Shown: one piece after another, positions 1 through 11,571 of the stretch | Layout: every line of letters begins with the position of its first letter | Position numbering within the stretch: the stretch's first letter is position 1 | Assembly (NCBI RefSeq): GCF_050908995.1 | Contig: NC_135123.1 | Location: forward strand, 10,478,001-10,542,000 | Direction: 5' to 3' | Source: Andrena cerasifolii | Taxonomy: Eukaryota > Arthropoda > Insecta > Hymenoptera > Andrenidae | Length of the DNA stretch: 64,000 bases | Position numbers and translations under genes: made by a program | The notes under the pieces: generated by a model | What the model was told of the DNA's origin: nothing | Databases searched by the model: none | What the model saw: only the letters and a program-made list of their open reading frames with translations

Positions 1-720
1 TCGCGGCAGTCACTCAGTCAGTCAGTCACTCGGTAGGCCCGCGGTGCGCTATGAGGTGGGATCTGTGAACGAACGACACGCGAGTTTTTATTTACGCCCG
101 TGTTGCTGCGGGCCTTATCTCTCGCCAAAGGAAACGAGCAGTCAGGCCGCCGCTCGTGCCTCTACCTCCCGGCGATAGTATTCCTTTTTTTTCCTCCTCG
201 CTATGCGTCGGCACGCTCGCGGCCACCGAATCGATTCTGGATACCTCGCGCTGTGCGAGCGAACCGCCGCGCGCTAGGCCTCGGGTAAATCACACCGCCC
301 AAGCGTCGTGCCCCTCGCAACTTTTTCACGTATGCTCCCTCCCCGCGCCTGCCCCCCCGACCGGTGGTCCTGGTTCACGCGCGAGCCCTCGCCGTCCCCT
401 AGTTTTCGTCAATCGTGACCGACGCTCGCCGTTCTGTGCACGCGACGGTGCTCCTTCAAAGTGCGTGCTGCCAAGGTGATCGTGATATCGCGCAAGACAA
501 TGTGCGTGACAGCCACGCCGCTCAGCGCGACGAAAATACTCAAGGATAGTGGCAGGCACCCGGCAAGGACTAGCATCGCGACCAACGTACAGGTGCAAGG
601 ATTAACAGGAGGGACGAACAATGCCGGCGACACGGACAGGCCGCAGCATACGTCGATCATGTAAATACGATCTATCGTTTCTCTTTGCTGCAAGGCCCAT
701 TTACGTTTCGCCACCGTGGT
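1..720. other. CpG/GC-rich island at the window edge
   Basis: GC content is clearly above that of the following kilobases. TCAGTC-type initiator motifs repeat near the left end (tcactcagtcagtcagtcac, 10-29). The island may be a promoter or UTR region, or hold the end of a minus-strand gene (see 409-660). No exon can be fixed. Confidence 0.4.
409..660 (-). CDS. Candidate small membrane-protein frame in a GC-rich island
   Basis: An 83-codon minus-strand frame runs from ATG 660 to TGA 409. The N-terminus is Cys-rich (MIDVCCGLSVSPALFVPPVN). Residues ~24-57 are strongly hydrophobic (CTLVAMLVLAGCLPLSLSIF and onward), enough for one long or two short membrane helices. The tail is basic. Third codon positions favour G and C. 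The frame stays open upstream past a weak possible acceptor (gggccttgcag, exon start ~687). An AATAAA on the same strand lies at 87-92, about 320 bases after the stop, which would suit a 3' UTR. Against this, the island is GC-rich, stops are rare in it by chance, and several overlapping frames of 60-107 codons exist on both strands. The plus strand could equally be a 5' UTR. No family was recognised. Confidence 0.3.
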   Translation of the reverse strand: MIDVCCGLSVSPALFVPPVNPCTCTLVAMLVLAGCLPLSLSIFVALSGVAVTHIVLRDITITLAARTLKEHRRVHRTASVGHD

Positions 721-722
721 AG

Positions 723-804
723 CCAAACTGATCAGTAAAAAATTACAAATTGATAAGCTAAGGCCAAACTGATCGGTAAAAAATTACAAATTGATAAGCT
801 AAGG
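723..804. repeat. Two-copy 41-bp tandem duplication
   Basis: The unit beginning CCAAACTGATC and ending GATAAGCTAAGG occurs twice with one substitution (cagta versus cggta), period 41. The hAT element at 808 sits directly after the second copy. Confidence 0.9.
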
Positions 805-807
805 ACC

Positions 808-1300
808 AGTGGCGGATTTAAGGAAAAAGGCCCAGGTGGCAAATATTCTGAGGGGCCCATTTTTCTGGGAAAATGAAGAGGTAGTTTACTGAAAACGGGC
901 CGAGTATAGTAGTTTGAAAAAAATGTAGTGTTTCGATACCTATCAAGGGCGGATTCAGAGGGGGGCGGCCCCCCCCCCCCAAGAGTAATAAAGTAGAAAA
1001 ATATTATGACGTGTTTTATTCTGTATAAATAATTAATGTGAATTTAATTATTTAGGCTATAGTATTAGACAGAGATATTAAGATATAAGTTACAAGCAAA
1101 TTTTAAACCTTGTAAAAGAGGGTTCAAAAATGTACTTATGTACTTTTACATATTTCGCCCCCTTCAAGAAAGGCTCCTGAATCCGCCTCTGCTACCTATA
1201 TCTAGTCATAATTTTTTTTGGAGATTGGGCCCCTGGGGGCCTTCTGGACAGGGGCCCTGGTGGCAACTGTTCATCAACCGCCCCGTTAAATCCGCCACTG
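808..1300. mobile_element. hAT-type non-autonomous element, interrupted
   Basis: The terminal inverted repeats are CAGTGGCGGATTTAA and its complement TTAAATCCGCCACTG. The perfect 8-bp duplication CTAAGGAC flanks the element at 800-807 and 1301-1308. An 8-bp target duplication with CA..TG ends indicates the hAT superfamily. There is no transposase. A second element at 944-1191 is inserted in it; without that insert the copy is 245 bp. Related copies are at 14879-15023 and 53405-53998. Confidence 0.88.
944..1191. mobile_element. hAT-type MITE nested in the 808-1300 element
   Basis: The ends are CAAGGGCGGATTCAG and CTGAATCCGCCTCTG, an imperfect inverted repeat. They are flanked by ATACCTAT (936-943) and CTACCTAT (1192-1199), 7 of 8 matching. 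The interior is AT-rich apart from a C-rich run near the left end. Its ends resemble the host element's, so it is a related but distinct subfamily. Confidence 0.78.
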
Positions 1301-1308
1301 CTAAGGAC

Positions 1309-2495
1309 TAATTGTGTGCTCAAGTAGCGAAGTCGAACGTGCAGCCGATTAGTTTGATTTCTCGCGAAACAGAACCGAGTTCGGCGATTCGTCGAAACGT
1401 GTTTAAGCTGTCATAGATATCTATACGAACAGCTGAGTTTATTATTATTCCGTTCTCCATTCTCGTTGTCTCTGTATGTCTTTCTTTTGCGGGCTGTCTC
1501 AGCGCCTTCCCACGTGAGACTCTGCTGTAGCTCGCAACTGGTGTTGCGGCGTGTTCACGCGTTTTCTGTCTTTTTTTCTATCTTTCTCAACCGGCGCTAC
1601 CTCTACAGCGTGAATGTATCGTATCTGATACACTAGTTGTTGGCCACAGTGGTGCATCACGTGAAAAGGCCCTGAATGTTCAAGCAGAAGTCCGAACTTT
1701 TAGAAGCAGTGTGTCATCGAAACACAACTGTTTCCATTGTCGTTCGCGTGTTTTTAGATTTCAGAAATTGTTGCAAATCTCACGTAGGGGGAACTATCGT
1801 CCTTTTTCGAAGTGGGTGACAGTGAATCGGTAAATTATAGTTAAATAGGAATCTTCTCAGTTTTGTCATATATCAGTTTGACAAAGGAATTAGTAGGGAC
1901 TTTCGGACGCAGTTCTAACTCTACCCTTTCCGACATGGGTATCAATAATTCGAGCCCTCTTCACGAGCAAAGTTCACCTTTTCGAATACTTCAGCTGCTC
2001 GGTGGAGGAAAAATAAGGGTATGCGTAAAACGGGTTTTCTTTTAAGTATTATATGATACCTAACTTAAAGTAGTTTGGAACATTTAAGAAGTACCTAAGT
2101 AGTTGGTATAAATATTCAGTATCTCACTTTATAATAGAAAAAAAATGTCACTGCCTCTAAAATACTTTTTTCCTCGAATAACGCTAAACGGAAGCAGTGG
2201 AATATTGAATAAAATACAGTGGGAGCTGTAAAAGATGCGTTACTTAAATGACAGAAAAAGATTCATCTTTTTCCGCTTGATTTCAGCCAACAATAATTTT
2301 CTATATAAATCCCAAAATTAAAAGTTGTGTGCAGGGTGATTTAATCAGACTCTTTAATTTTCAAGCAGTATATACTCTATTATAGTTATATTATTGTTAT
2401 TAATGTTTATAGTCAGTGCATAAAATATGATCAGAATCAATAAGTCAGATATACATAAAAAGGGATTTCCCCCAATTTTATTATATAATTTACAA
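1309..2495. other. Intronic or intergenic DNA, no gene seen
   Basis: A moderately GC first half (1310-1650) passes into AT-rich sequence. Only short open frames occur (longest about 60 codons at 1863-2045), with no splice-flanked exon. Confidence 0.5.
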
Positions 2496-2680
2496 TCTTA
2501 ATATATAAAGCAGACAGCTTCTATACGTTTGTGTGTTTGTCGCCTAAAAACTTTTGAACAATAAACTCTACGATCACGAAACGTGCCTCAGCTCATTATG
2601 CCTGACTAATCTAGATAAATGTAACTATTTAAAAAAAATTCAGAATCTAAATTTCAGGCGAAGCCGAGTAGCAAAGCTAG
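2496..2680 (+). mobile_element. Short non-autonomous Helitron-like element
   Basis: The 5' end TCTTAATATATAAAG, an internal GTTTGTGTGTTTGTCGCC stretch and the 3' end GGCGAAGCCGAGTAGCAAAG-CTAG match the start and CTAG-type terminus of small insect Helitrons. It lies between A (2495) and T (2681), as expected for Helitron insertion. It has no inverted repeats or target duplication, as Helitrons lack them. Family assignment rests on recognised end motifs. Confidence 0.65.
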
Positions 2681-3728
2681 TATTTCATAAACAGCATCCT
2701 CGTAAATACGCTTTCCTACTAGTTTCCACTTTCCACTAATATTTCTTTCATATTTTGCAACGAGTAATATTCTATTCCACCATATTCTACTGTGTATATT
2801 TTTTAATTCCTCGTTTCATGTGAAATGTTACTGTTGGATGAAGTCCAGAGGTCAAGTTGTACACCTTTTTCTGTCACCGTAAACTGTATCGTTTATTTGG
2901 ATCCGTGAAATGGCCATCGATCTTCAATTCGCACCTTTTATTTCAATCACGTACCTAGTCTTCGAGCGTCTTTTCTACCGTGTAGGTGTTAGAGTGGCTA
3001 GTTTCGAAATCGACGAAAATACCACCTCGAAAATTTTAAACGCCACCATCGCACGGCGCCCAACGACCAAATGGGCGTCGTTAGACGCAAGCGCTGATCT
3101 TTGGAAAATCGTGTCGACGACTGTGTCGCGTTCACGGGTGCCCGTTGTTTACGTTAATTGGACGAGTGTGTGCGTGTGTGTGTGTTAAAACTCGTTGCCG
3201 GGATGTCGTTTTCGTTTGTTCGAGGAACAGTAGCGCTTGCCTCATATTTTTGCCATTGGGTGAGATTGTCTGCAAAGCGGGTGCTCGACTTGTTTCTTTC
3301 ACGCGCAGTTAAATATGTAATGCATCGTAAAAATTTGGATATGAGGTACATTTATCACAGGTGTTTTTTGCAATCAAGTAATATAATTTTTTTTTCCGAC
3401 CGACTCTGCAATGGAAACTTTGTAACTACTTCTCTTGTTAAATCTTTGGATAAATTTCCCCTGCTGCAGGAATGGTCTATTTCATAAGTATGACGAAGCG
3501 CTGTGTCCTCCCCATTCAATATCCAGTTTCTCTATTGAATAGTTAAGAGTTTTATTCAAGCCCTTTCGAAGACGGTAAAATTGCGAAATGATTTGAAAGA
3601 GGTGGGATAGAATTTATACGACGACCATTTCTTTGCCCTTTTTACATGCGTTAAATTCGTCTCCATCTAGTGCCACACTATCTGTACATGTCCTGCCATT
3701 GATTTCACAAATTGTGATAAGCAACTCA
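2681..3728. other. Non-coding stretch with a short TG repeat
   Basis: A moderately GC segment (2900-3480) has open frames of 92 and 109 codons on the plus strand, with no consistent splice sites or family similarity. A (TG)n-like tract lies at 3166-3185. A short palindrome, GGCGCCCA..TGGGCGTC, lies at 3056-3079. Confidence 0.45.
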
Positions 3729-4161
3729 CAAGGGAAGATCCCGAACCGGAAAATTCAAAAAATTCTTAAACTTTCCGAACATATAGGGGATTTCCTCCTG
3801 ATTACAGCGCAGTTTTTGTTTGCTGCCCAAATTCACTCTAAGCGGGTGGAATTAACCCCTGAAGATTCGGCTATTTTCCAATTTTACTTTGTAACTCGCA
3901 ATCTGTAAGAGATAGGGAAAAAGTTTCAAGACAGAAGTTACTTCTTTTAATTAGATCTATCATTTGGTGAAAAAAATATTTTACAGTTCACGAGTTATAA
4001 CACAAAATCGGAAAATAACCGGATTTTCAGCGGTCAATTACACCCCCTTAGAGTGAATTTGGGCAACAAACAAAAATTGCATTGTAACGAGAAGGAAATT
4101 CCCTACATATTCGCAAAGTTTCAGAATTTTTTCGAATTTCCGGGTTCGGGATGTTCCCTTG
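3729..4161. mobile_element. CAAGGGAA long-palindrome MITE, copy 1
   Basis: It starts CAAGGGAAGATCCCGAACC and ends with the near-complement GGTTCGGGATGTTCCCTTG. The arms stay complementary for roughly 180 bp each (for example CCCAAATTCACTCTAAG against CTTAGAGTGAATTTGGG), leaving a short centre. The flanking 3-bp duplication is TCA (3726-3728 and 4162-4164). It is homologous to 11572-12005 and 62353-62710. The open frame through the left arm is a by-product of the repeat. Confidence 0.88.
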
Positions 4162-4164
4162 TCA

Positions 4165-5358
4165 GTTACTTACTAATCAATCCGATTGATACAGAAGTTT
4201 GATTCGCGAGTTTACCTTTGCTCCGCACCTAGCAGATACAGGGCCCATGTAAACCCATCTAATTGCTATATCAATCTATTTATGTCACTTATTACTAATC
4301 ATCAAATATCAAAATTCAATATAAAATGTATGGGTCAAAATGGACCCCGCACTCGTTGCCCAAGGGTTGATTATTTATCGTTGCAGAAGTGTAACAACGC
4401 TATACCGCTCTCCATTAGCTATTTTTAATCCATCGATACTGTAAATATGCGTATATTTATACTATTTTTCAAGCAATTCTTGGAACTACATAAGGTTCAG
4501 TGTCAACCTTTATCAGTGATACGGTATACACGGCTGACTTTTTAGTCCCCTACCCTTGTTTTCGTGGAAACGACGAATTTCCAAAAAAGGAAAAAGAAGG
4601 GGAGAGGAAAAACGGACAAAAAAGCGCCGGATGAAAAGTTTGAAGCGTATTTGCCATCTTTTGACGGCCAGTGATTGGACGCGATGCGCATCGATGAGAG
4701 TTTTGAGGAAGGACAGTGAGGGCGTGCGGCTTCTGAAATTCTCTCGGCTGGCCGGATTCGATTTGTCGGCAACATCTGTCGACCGAGAAACGAGCGTTTT
4801 TCATCGAGGAGTAGGAAAATCGAGACGCAGGAAAAAGGCGTGCGTCGACTCCTTTTTTTTTCCACTCCCTTTTCTTTCGACCCTTTTCGCTCTTCCGACT
4901 CTCTGCGCGCGGTTTTTACCATTCGATGGGATCATCCCCTCCCATTAGCCTCGTGTTGTGCAAACCCTCGTAGTTCTATAAACCGAGGAGGCCCCGGCTA
5001 AAGTGACGGAAAAATATCGCCATCGTACACTATTTACTGGAACTTGCAATTTTTTCGATCAGAGCCTTTTCTCGCTGCCTCGCACGAAACGCGGCACTGT
5101 TTTCACCCTGGCCATTGGTCGATAAATGAATTGTTCCAAAAATCAAATTTTCGTGTAACCACGCTACCGACGACCCTTTCCCGTCGCGTTTCTTTCGTTT
5201 CGTCGCGTACATCAAACTTTGAACTGGTGTTCCATAGTGACGTTATTGAATTTTCTGAAAATGGAAGAATTTGTAGCTTGTTAATTTAATTGTATCATTG
5301 GAGGTGGAATTATTATTCTACTACACCATTCCCGATTCCAAGATCTTGTATTTAATAT
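4165..5358. other. Non-coding stretch with a two-strand open region
   Basis: At 4542-4948 long frames are open on both strands (126-130 codons) over a purine-rich plus-strand tract. No splice-flanked or recognisable peptide is present, so no gene is called. Confidence 0.4.
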
Positions 5359-5700
5359 AAAGTGACCAGATATTTTCTGTTCCAATGCGGGACAAGCAGG
5401 CGAGCAAAGAAAAGGGTTAATTGATCCGTGAGGAGATCTTTTCCGTAGTTTATTACAGCGTTTACAATATATTTAAAAATACATACTTGAGATTATAAAG
5501 TGATACATTGAAACGAAATTAAAAATATTTATTTTTTCAAAAACAACAAAAAATAGAGGAAACAGTAACATTATGTTACTGCGAAAATGTAAAAGGTTAC
5601 ATGTCCAATCCCAGACACTTTGCGGGGCACTTTTCAATGCGGGACAAAGGGCTCAAACGCGGGACTGTCCCGCACAATGCGGGACGTCTGGTCACTTTAA
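5359..5700. mobile_element. hAT-like MITE
   Basis: The inverted ends are AAAGTGACCAGA and TCTGGTCACTTT, with subterminal CCCGC/GCGGG repeats (caatgcgggaca and tgtcccgcacaatgcggga). The flanking 8-bp duplication is TTTAATAT (5351-5358 and 5701-5708). The GTGACCAGACGTCCCG-type terminus is known from hAT elements in many animals. No transposase remains. Confidence 0.85.
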
Positions 5701-5708
5701 TTTAATAT

Positions 5709-7303
5709 GACCAACATCGAGGAAATGTATCTGCCCAATTGACACGCGAACAAGTTGCAGCGCAAAGGGTTAACTAGGAGAGAAGAGATGAAATAATTAA
5801 TTGAAAATTTCTTTTCGTTGGATGGGACGAGTTAATTCGTCGCGAAAATTTTAAAATTGCACGCGTGCAGAAGTAGCGCATAATATATTAGAACGGCCAT
5901 CGTATTTCGGTCGAAATTAGTTACTTCGCTTCGGATTATTATTAAATGTACAATTTTGAAGATTAACTGGAGTCCGTCTTAATCGAAAAATGATCCGGGT
6001 AAGGGGTGAAATTTCTCGGTAATAAGAGTATATCTTATTTTTCCGGTAGCATGAGATTTTATACTTTAGCTGTCACATATGCACCCACCTAGCAATTCGA
6101 TATTATTCTACATGTGTCATCATTGAAACTGTTCCATCAGCTGATCTCTATTTCATTTACAAGATACTGTCGGGAAAGCTTTTAAGCAGAGATCTAAAAT
6201 CACAGTTATTTTAAAATTCTTTTGGAATAAAGTCCTTAAGTAAAAATTAAATTTTATTTAAATGGAAGCCAGTTGGCAATAAATCTCAAAGAAATTTCTG
6301 AAAAATGAAGTGATTATAAAATACTTTTAATTGTTCTGATTACAACTAACCATTATGAATTTTTTTTTTGGCTACCAATAAACATTATTGACGACGAAAA
6401 TTTAATTTTGGTTACCAGTTGTTTGTTTCATGTATTTTCATACCGTAATTATTGTTTTTTCATGTTGTCAATGAATACTAATTATCAGTAACATTAATAA
6501 GAATAATTGACAATGATCGAATGTAACCAGGAAACAATTTCAACGTCGGAATAAATCAACAGAAGTTTTTCGCAAATGTCTCGGAAACTAAGGCCGAGCG
6601 ACGGTAAAATGTCTAGGCAAAAGTTGTTCAAAATGTGGAGTTTTACAACATATCCAAATTTCATAAAAATCGGTGAGGAATCGCCAAAGTAAATAATTAC
6701 CGAATCATTAAGTAGTTGGAAAGTTCGACATAAATTGACAGCGATTGCAAGTTTCCTCCTAAATGTCACCACTTTTTAGTTTCCTATTAGAAACCTCTAA
6801 TTAAAGTGCACTGTGTTTGCTCATAGCAAATTCTATTTATCAGAATGAAAATTAGGGGTGAAAAAATACTTTTTATTCGCGTCCCATCGGACGTTCGATG
6901 CTGAAGCCGCATAGAATAGCGTCTCGAGTAGGTACGTAGTGGAAAGCGTTTCGAGAACCTTATTTCCTGCCCGTTGGTGTTGCGATAAAGCAGTATTTGC
7001 GGCGTTGTTGTCTGATATTCTGCAGGAAATTGCGTGGAGATCGTGCAGATCTACTCTACGGTCAATATCTCATGATGTATTTTGAAGGAAAATGTATCTG
7101 CAGTTTTTCTGTTACACGCTCTGTTTTAACGCTAGCAGAAACGCAGGGTGCACTCGTGGAAGGGTTGCACGAGGTCTTAGGAAATGATACTCGATACGTC
7201 TGCTAAAAAGTAGTTCCCTATGCGAACTGTGCGCTCAGGATTCGTCGAGGATAATGAGAAAAGTGTTTCGGTTCGTTGTGTATCCTCAAGAACCCATCGC
7301 GTA
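5709..7303. other. AT-rich non-coding stretch
   Basis: AT-rich intron-like or intergenic sequence. A 92-codon minus frame (6494-6772) has no exon signals and unremarkable content. Nothing is supported here. Confidence 0.45.
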
Positions 7304-7770
7304 TACGGGGTGTCACAAACGAGACGTTATCTGATTAGAATCTGATAGAAAACGCAGTTTTTAGCAATAAAGTTCTTGCAAAAATACATTCGCAATTGTT
7401 TCCTTAAGAAGGTATTGTGCAATATTTTCAAATTCTTATGCCTGGGGAGAATTGAAAGAGGATATTTAATTGAGTGGAAAGAAATTGACTGTACAAATAT
7501 TAAAAGCATGCAATCCTATGAGAAACAGCAACAAGAACTCTAGAATGTTAATTAGTTAATGACAGGATGGTGGAAGATATTTTATAATAAATCATCAGTT
7601 ACATAAGGAAACAGTGTTTACGAGTGTTGAATATTGTAATTTTATTAAACTCCCAGGTGAAAAGATTTTTCAGCAATAATTTAAGGAAGAACTTCCGGAC
7701 ACACGTTTAATAGAACTGTTTACCTAAAACTTGCATTTCTCGTGCCTCCTCCTGTCAAGGACACCCCGTA
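7304..7770. mobile_element. TA-flanked DNA element with short inverted ends
   Basis: TACGGGGTGTC at the left and GACACCCCGTA at the right form an 11-bp perfect inverted repeat. Each is flanked by TA (7302-7303 and 7771-7772), as for Tc1/mariner-type insertions. The interior is AT-rich and non-coding. The short termini make the class tentative. Confidence 0.62.
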
Positions 7771-7772
7771 TA

Positions 7773-9133
7773 ATAAGCACCTTTTTGCCTCGCTCTGTGT
7801 TTTCGTTTCATTCGAGACAAATAGGCGAGTCCTTCGTGCAAGAGGTCGTCCTGACGGTCTTGACTCTATTTATTTTTCCGTGAAACGACAGCGGGAACAA
7901 TGGAAGTGTAACGAACGTTACCGACTTGCTTTCTCTCTTTCTGCATCTTGCAGAGAAAAAAGAACCAGGATTACGACGTGCCCAGGAGGAACTTGGTTGC
8001 CATGTTTTCGTTTCACCAAATAATCTTCCACGCTCCTAATCAATATTCTCATTTAAACTTCTTCGCACACCGTTTAACCTGTATTGCGTCGCAAGGACAT
8101 TTGTTGTCCCGTTTCGTAAGCAATCTGCAATTCGATAAAGACGCAATTTCTGTTTCGTCATTCGCACCGCGCTTAGTTTCGTACAGTGTTGTTTTTGTAC
8201 TTTATGTCGGTAGAAACATTGCGCTCACAATATATGCACTGTAAGAAACGTTTTCTCGTATTTACCTTTCACGATGGAAATGTTGCTAATGGAACATCAA
8301 ATCGGGTTACGTATTTTAAGCTACTGTTGCAAGTTACAATGCTTTCCAATGCAAACATAAACTGTAGAATAATATTATTTGCTAAACTGATTGTCTGGTA
8401 TTTCGATCTCACCGAGTTATTGGTACATATTGACCGATTTATGAAAGCAAATGAATTTAGAGAGATTAGATGTTTTTTTTGTTCATTGTTATGAAAGTTT
8501 CGTGTTGGTTAGTGTATTTCTGAGTGGCAAAGGGTGAAATATACTGTATAAATGAAACTGTACGTGGCACCGTGATAATTAGACCAAGTTGAAGAAGCAA
8601 AGGTGCAAGTCAGAAGTTCAGAAGTATCGTGCTCAGACATATCGAGAATGCAGTTGAAAATTCAATACTGGGCGGGTCAGCATCGAAGAATAATGAAGAG
8701 GTGGCGCCGAATATCTCTCGAATTTAGTAGTTTCGGGGGCATATCGTGGATCAGCTTTTGGTATACATATTTACGATAATATTGGTGGACTCGTGATAGA
8801 GTTGCTGACAATCGTTAGACACTGCTAATCTATTAGGTTTGCGCCGCGTCGATTTGTCGTTTACCAAACGATCCATTTCGCGTCGGACAATGCGCGTTAT
8901 TATCGGCGCAACACGCGAAATATGTCAGAAATTATTACGCCCGCCTGCATCTACCGGCGAGCCATCGACATTTTGGTCTGTATAGAATTGACCAGGCCAC
9001 GCATTGCGGCACTCGTAAATAATTGCCGTCAGATTTAGGCGGAACGAGCTTTTCCACGGGAGCCACCACTGGCTCCCTAAGGGATGAACGTTTCTTTCGA
9101 ACGATCCGATAGTCGTGTTCCAAATAAGGTTAA
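7773..9133. other. Non-coding stretch, some open frames
   Basis: Plus-strand frames of 93-102 codons overlap between 7742 and 8494 in different registers without splice support. A GC-richer block at 8840-9120 has two open minus frames (62 and 73 codons), Trp-rich and unrecognised. It may be a conserved non-coding element. Confidence 0.35.
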
Positions 9134-9515
9134 CCCTTAGTATCATGATTTTTTTTTTATTTTACCCAGAAAAATTCTTATCGGTCCATTTTTGTCCACA
9201 CTTCATGGTAAAAGTAAGCAACAAATTCCTAAATCATCCATAAAGATACCTGTGTATTAAAATGTTGGGTAAGCCAATACTCAGTTTTCTTCGAAAGGTC
9301 CTTGAGGTTCCTTAAGGTTTCTTGTCCAAATTGTCTTAATATCGACGTGTGAAAACTTTGCTTTGTTAAGAAAGTAGGTGTGTATGTTTCGCCATCCATT
9401 TTAAATAAAATGATTCGAAAACAGACCGAACCGGTGCGCCGATAACATTTATTTTTAAGTTTTAAAAATTCTTTACGGTGGAAATTCTAAATCATTTTAT
9501 TTATGATACTAAGGG
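9134..9515. mobile_element. piggyBac-like MITE
   Basis: The termini CCCTTAGTATCAT and ATGATACTAAGGG are perfectly complementary and abut TTAA on both sides (9130-9133 and 9516-9519). CCC ends with TTAA duplications are the piggyBac signature. It is 382 bp with no transposase frame. Confidence 0.9.
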
Positions 9516-9631
9516 TTAAGGATATCCGAATCATTCAGTATTCGAAAGAGTAGTTGAATTTTGCGTGTGTTCTTCGAGTATTGCACTATTATAATCTTAT
9601 ATCCAAATTAGGGTGGCATACGAATATATTT

Positions 9632-9816
9632 AGGGTAAACTGTGCAATGATTGGCACCCTAAGCGAAAATCCGAATTGGAATGTCTATAATTTTTTGTGA
9701 AGTTTTTATATGATCTCAATTTTCAGTTATTATCAATGGTTATGGGTTTCTCATTGAAATAAAACATCTTGAGTGCCAATGATCAGTGCAGTGCCAGCAT
9801 TAGTGCAGTTTACCCC
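9632..9816. mobile_element. Small palindromic MITE, class unknown
   Basis: Inverted ends GGGTAAACTG and CAGTTTACCC are backed by inner complementary blocks (GCAATGATTGGCAC against GTGCCAATGATCAGTGC). No target duplication is clear. It sits in ATTCGAATA-rich low-complexity DNA. Confidence 0.6.
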
Positions 9817-11571
9817 CTGTATTCAAATGTATTTATATTCGAATTAGGGCTGAATTCGAATATATTTGTATTCGCATGAAAGGCTGCATTCGAATTGTAT
9901 TAAAAAACTACAGCTGCGTGCGAATTGCACTGGAATAATCGAATCTGAAAAACAGCAGGAAACGAAATAGAAATACTTCGGCATCGTCGAGATGCAGTCG
10001 CTGCATATTTTTAACGCGGCTCAGAAATTCTTCTTTCCGCAATAATTTCATCATCGCCACTTTGGAAACTTTACAGCGCCGCGTGGATTTGCAAATTGAA
10101 TATACTTCAACCGCGTATTTACTTAGTTTTAAGTCTGCCGAGTATTCTATTTGGCCGCGACGCTGTCGCGGAATGCAGTCTCGAAGAAAATGCGAAACTT
10201 TATTCCAAGTTGGGGGTGGGAGAAAGAATGGGGTAGTAAGAGTGGTAATGTAGAGGGATGAAGAAGAAACTAAGTTTCTCACACTGTCCAGACCGATGTA
10301 CATTTTTTTTTTCTTTCTGTAAAATTCTAAACTCGTTAATTCCTCCCCAACCCATGCGCGCATATAATTTGAATATTTTATCCGTGGAATAACAATTCGA
10401 ATACCGTCACGTTACTACTTTTCGCGCAATAAGTTCGCGCGGCCGATGCCCAGCTTTCCAAAATTAATATCGACCAGTTTTAAAACACCGTGCATTGTAA
10501 CACGATTTGCGGCCATTTTTCTGGTCACTGATTTATTTCATCGTAATTGTTCGTAACGTTCATACCGTCGGGTATTAATTTCAAACAGACAAAGGGCGGT
10601 GGTTTAATGTTCGTTTAGACAGCTGAAGTTTACGTTTATTTGTTGCAGCGAAATTGATTTTTATTGTAACGCGATACTCAATTTATTGGATTCAACGTTC
10701 ATGCACAGCGCAGGTTTGAGGCCCTTCTTTCGAAAAAGCGATGTTTCACGTACAAGCCGTAATAATCATTAATAACGAAACGACTGCTGCAAAGATAAAG
10801 ATCATCGCGTCAGCACTCGCCAATCATATTACGATCATAAATCAACTCGTTAGTAATTCTTTTTCCCTCCACTTCCTCCACCTTTGTTATTCCGCTCGTT
10901 CTATATAGACTTTCAGTTTAATTTCTTGGTTCGTTCTCGAATTACTCGGATAATAATCCACGCATTCTATTTTCTCCTTCGAACCTTTCATTTTTCTATG
11001 TTTCCCATCGAACATTTAAATCGTTTCATTTTCTCTTCAATTCCCGCCTTTCCAGGCACACGTTGCCTCCCGAAATCGTTGCCTCCAAAAACAGTTCTCC
11101 CTTTTCCCTCGGTTTTCGTTTCCAATTTCGAATTCACGGTTTCTGCACCCACCTGGAAATTCGAATGCTACAGCTGCGTGTTCGCAGATTCGATCTCGAT
11201 CATCGGGCTGAGTTAATCGGCCTAATAATTTTCCTCGTTAAGCTACACGCCCCCTCCCCTCCCGCACCACCCTACGCGGAGTATTAAGCCTCTCATATTT
11301 AATTATCTATTCTAACACGATACGCGCGAACACCGACGATGTACATACAGGCTTTCCGCCCTGGATATCTGCAATTATTGTCGTTAACGTAATAACGATA
11401 AATCCAATGGCATAGCTGCAATTAATCTAGCTGGAACAATTGCAATGGGTTCTGTGAGAAAAAAGAATGATTAGAATATTCGCAGTGGTGTCAGATCTGG
11501 CTGAAAAAATGGGATGGATTTTGTTGGAAAATTATTTTGATTATTTGCAACAGAGTTAAGTGGGGTACTGG
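9817..11571. other. Non-coding stretch with a 151-codon minus frame
   Basis: ATTCGAAT-type low complexity (9817-9900) is followed by a block where a minus frame is open for 151 codons (9908-10363). It contains a charged, protein-like segment (KVSKVAMMKLLRKEEFLSRV) but no splice sites and no known domain. The 10440-11290 part is non-coding and becomes pyrimidine-rich. Confidence 0.35.

Noticed and set aside
3633..3908. Frame shared in peptide with 11560-11787 and 11826-12026
   Set aside because: All three lie in arms of the same palindromic MITE, so the similarity is repeat homology rather than a gene family.
4542..4948. 126-130 codon frames on both strands
   Set aside because: Purine/pyrimidine-skewed tract open on both strands, with low-complexity Lys/Arg/Ser products and no exon signals.
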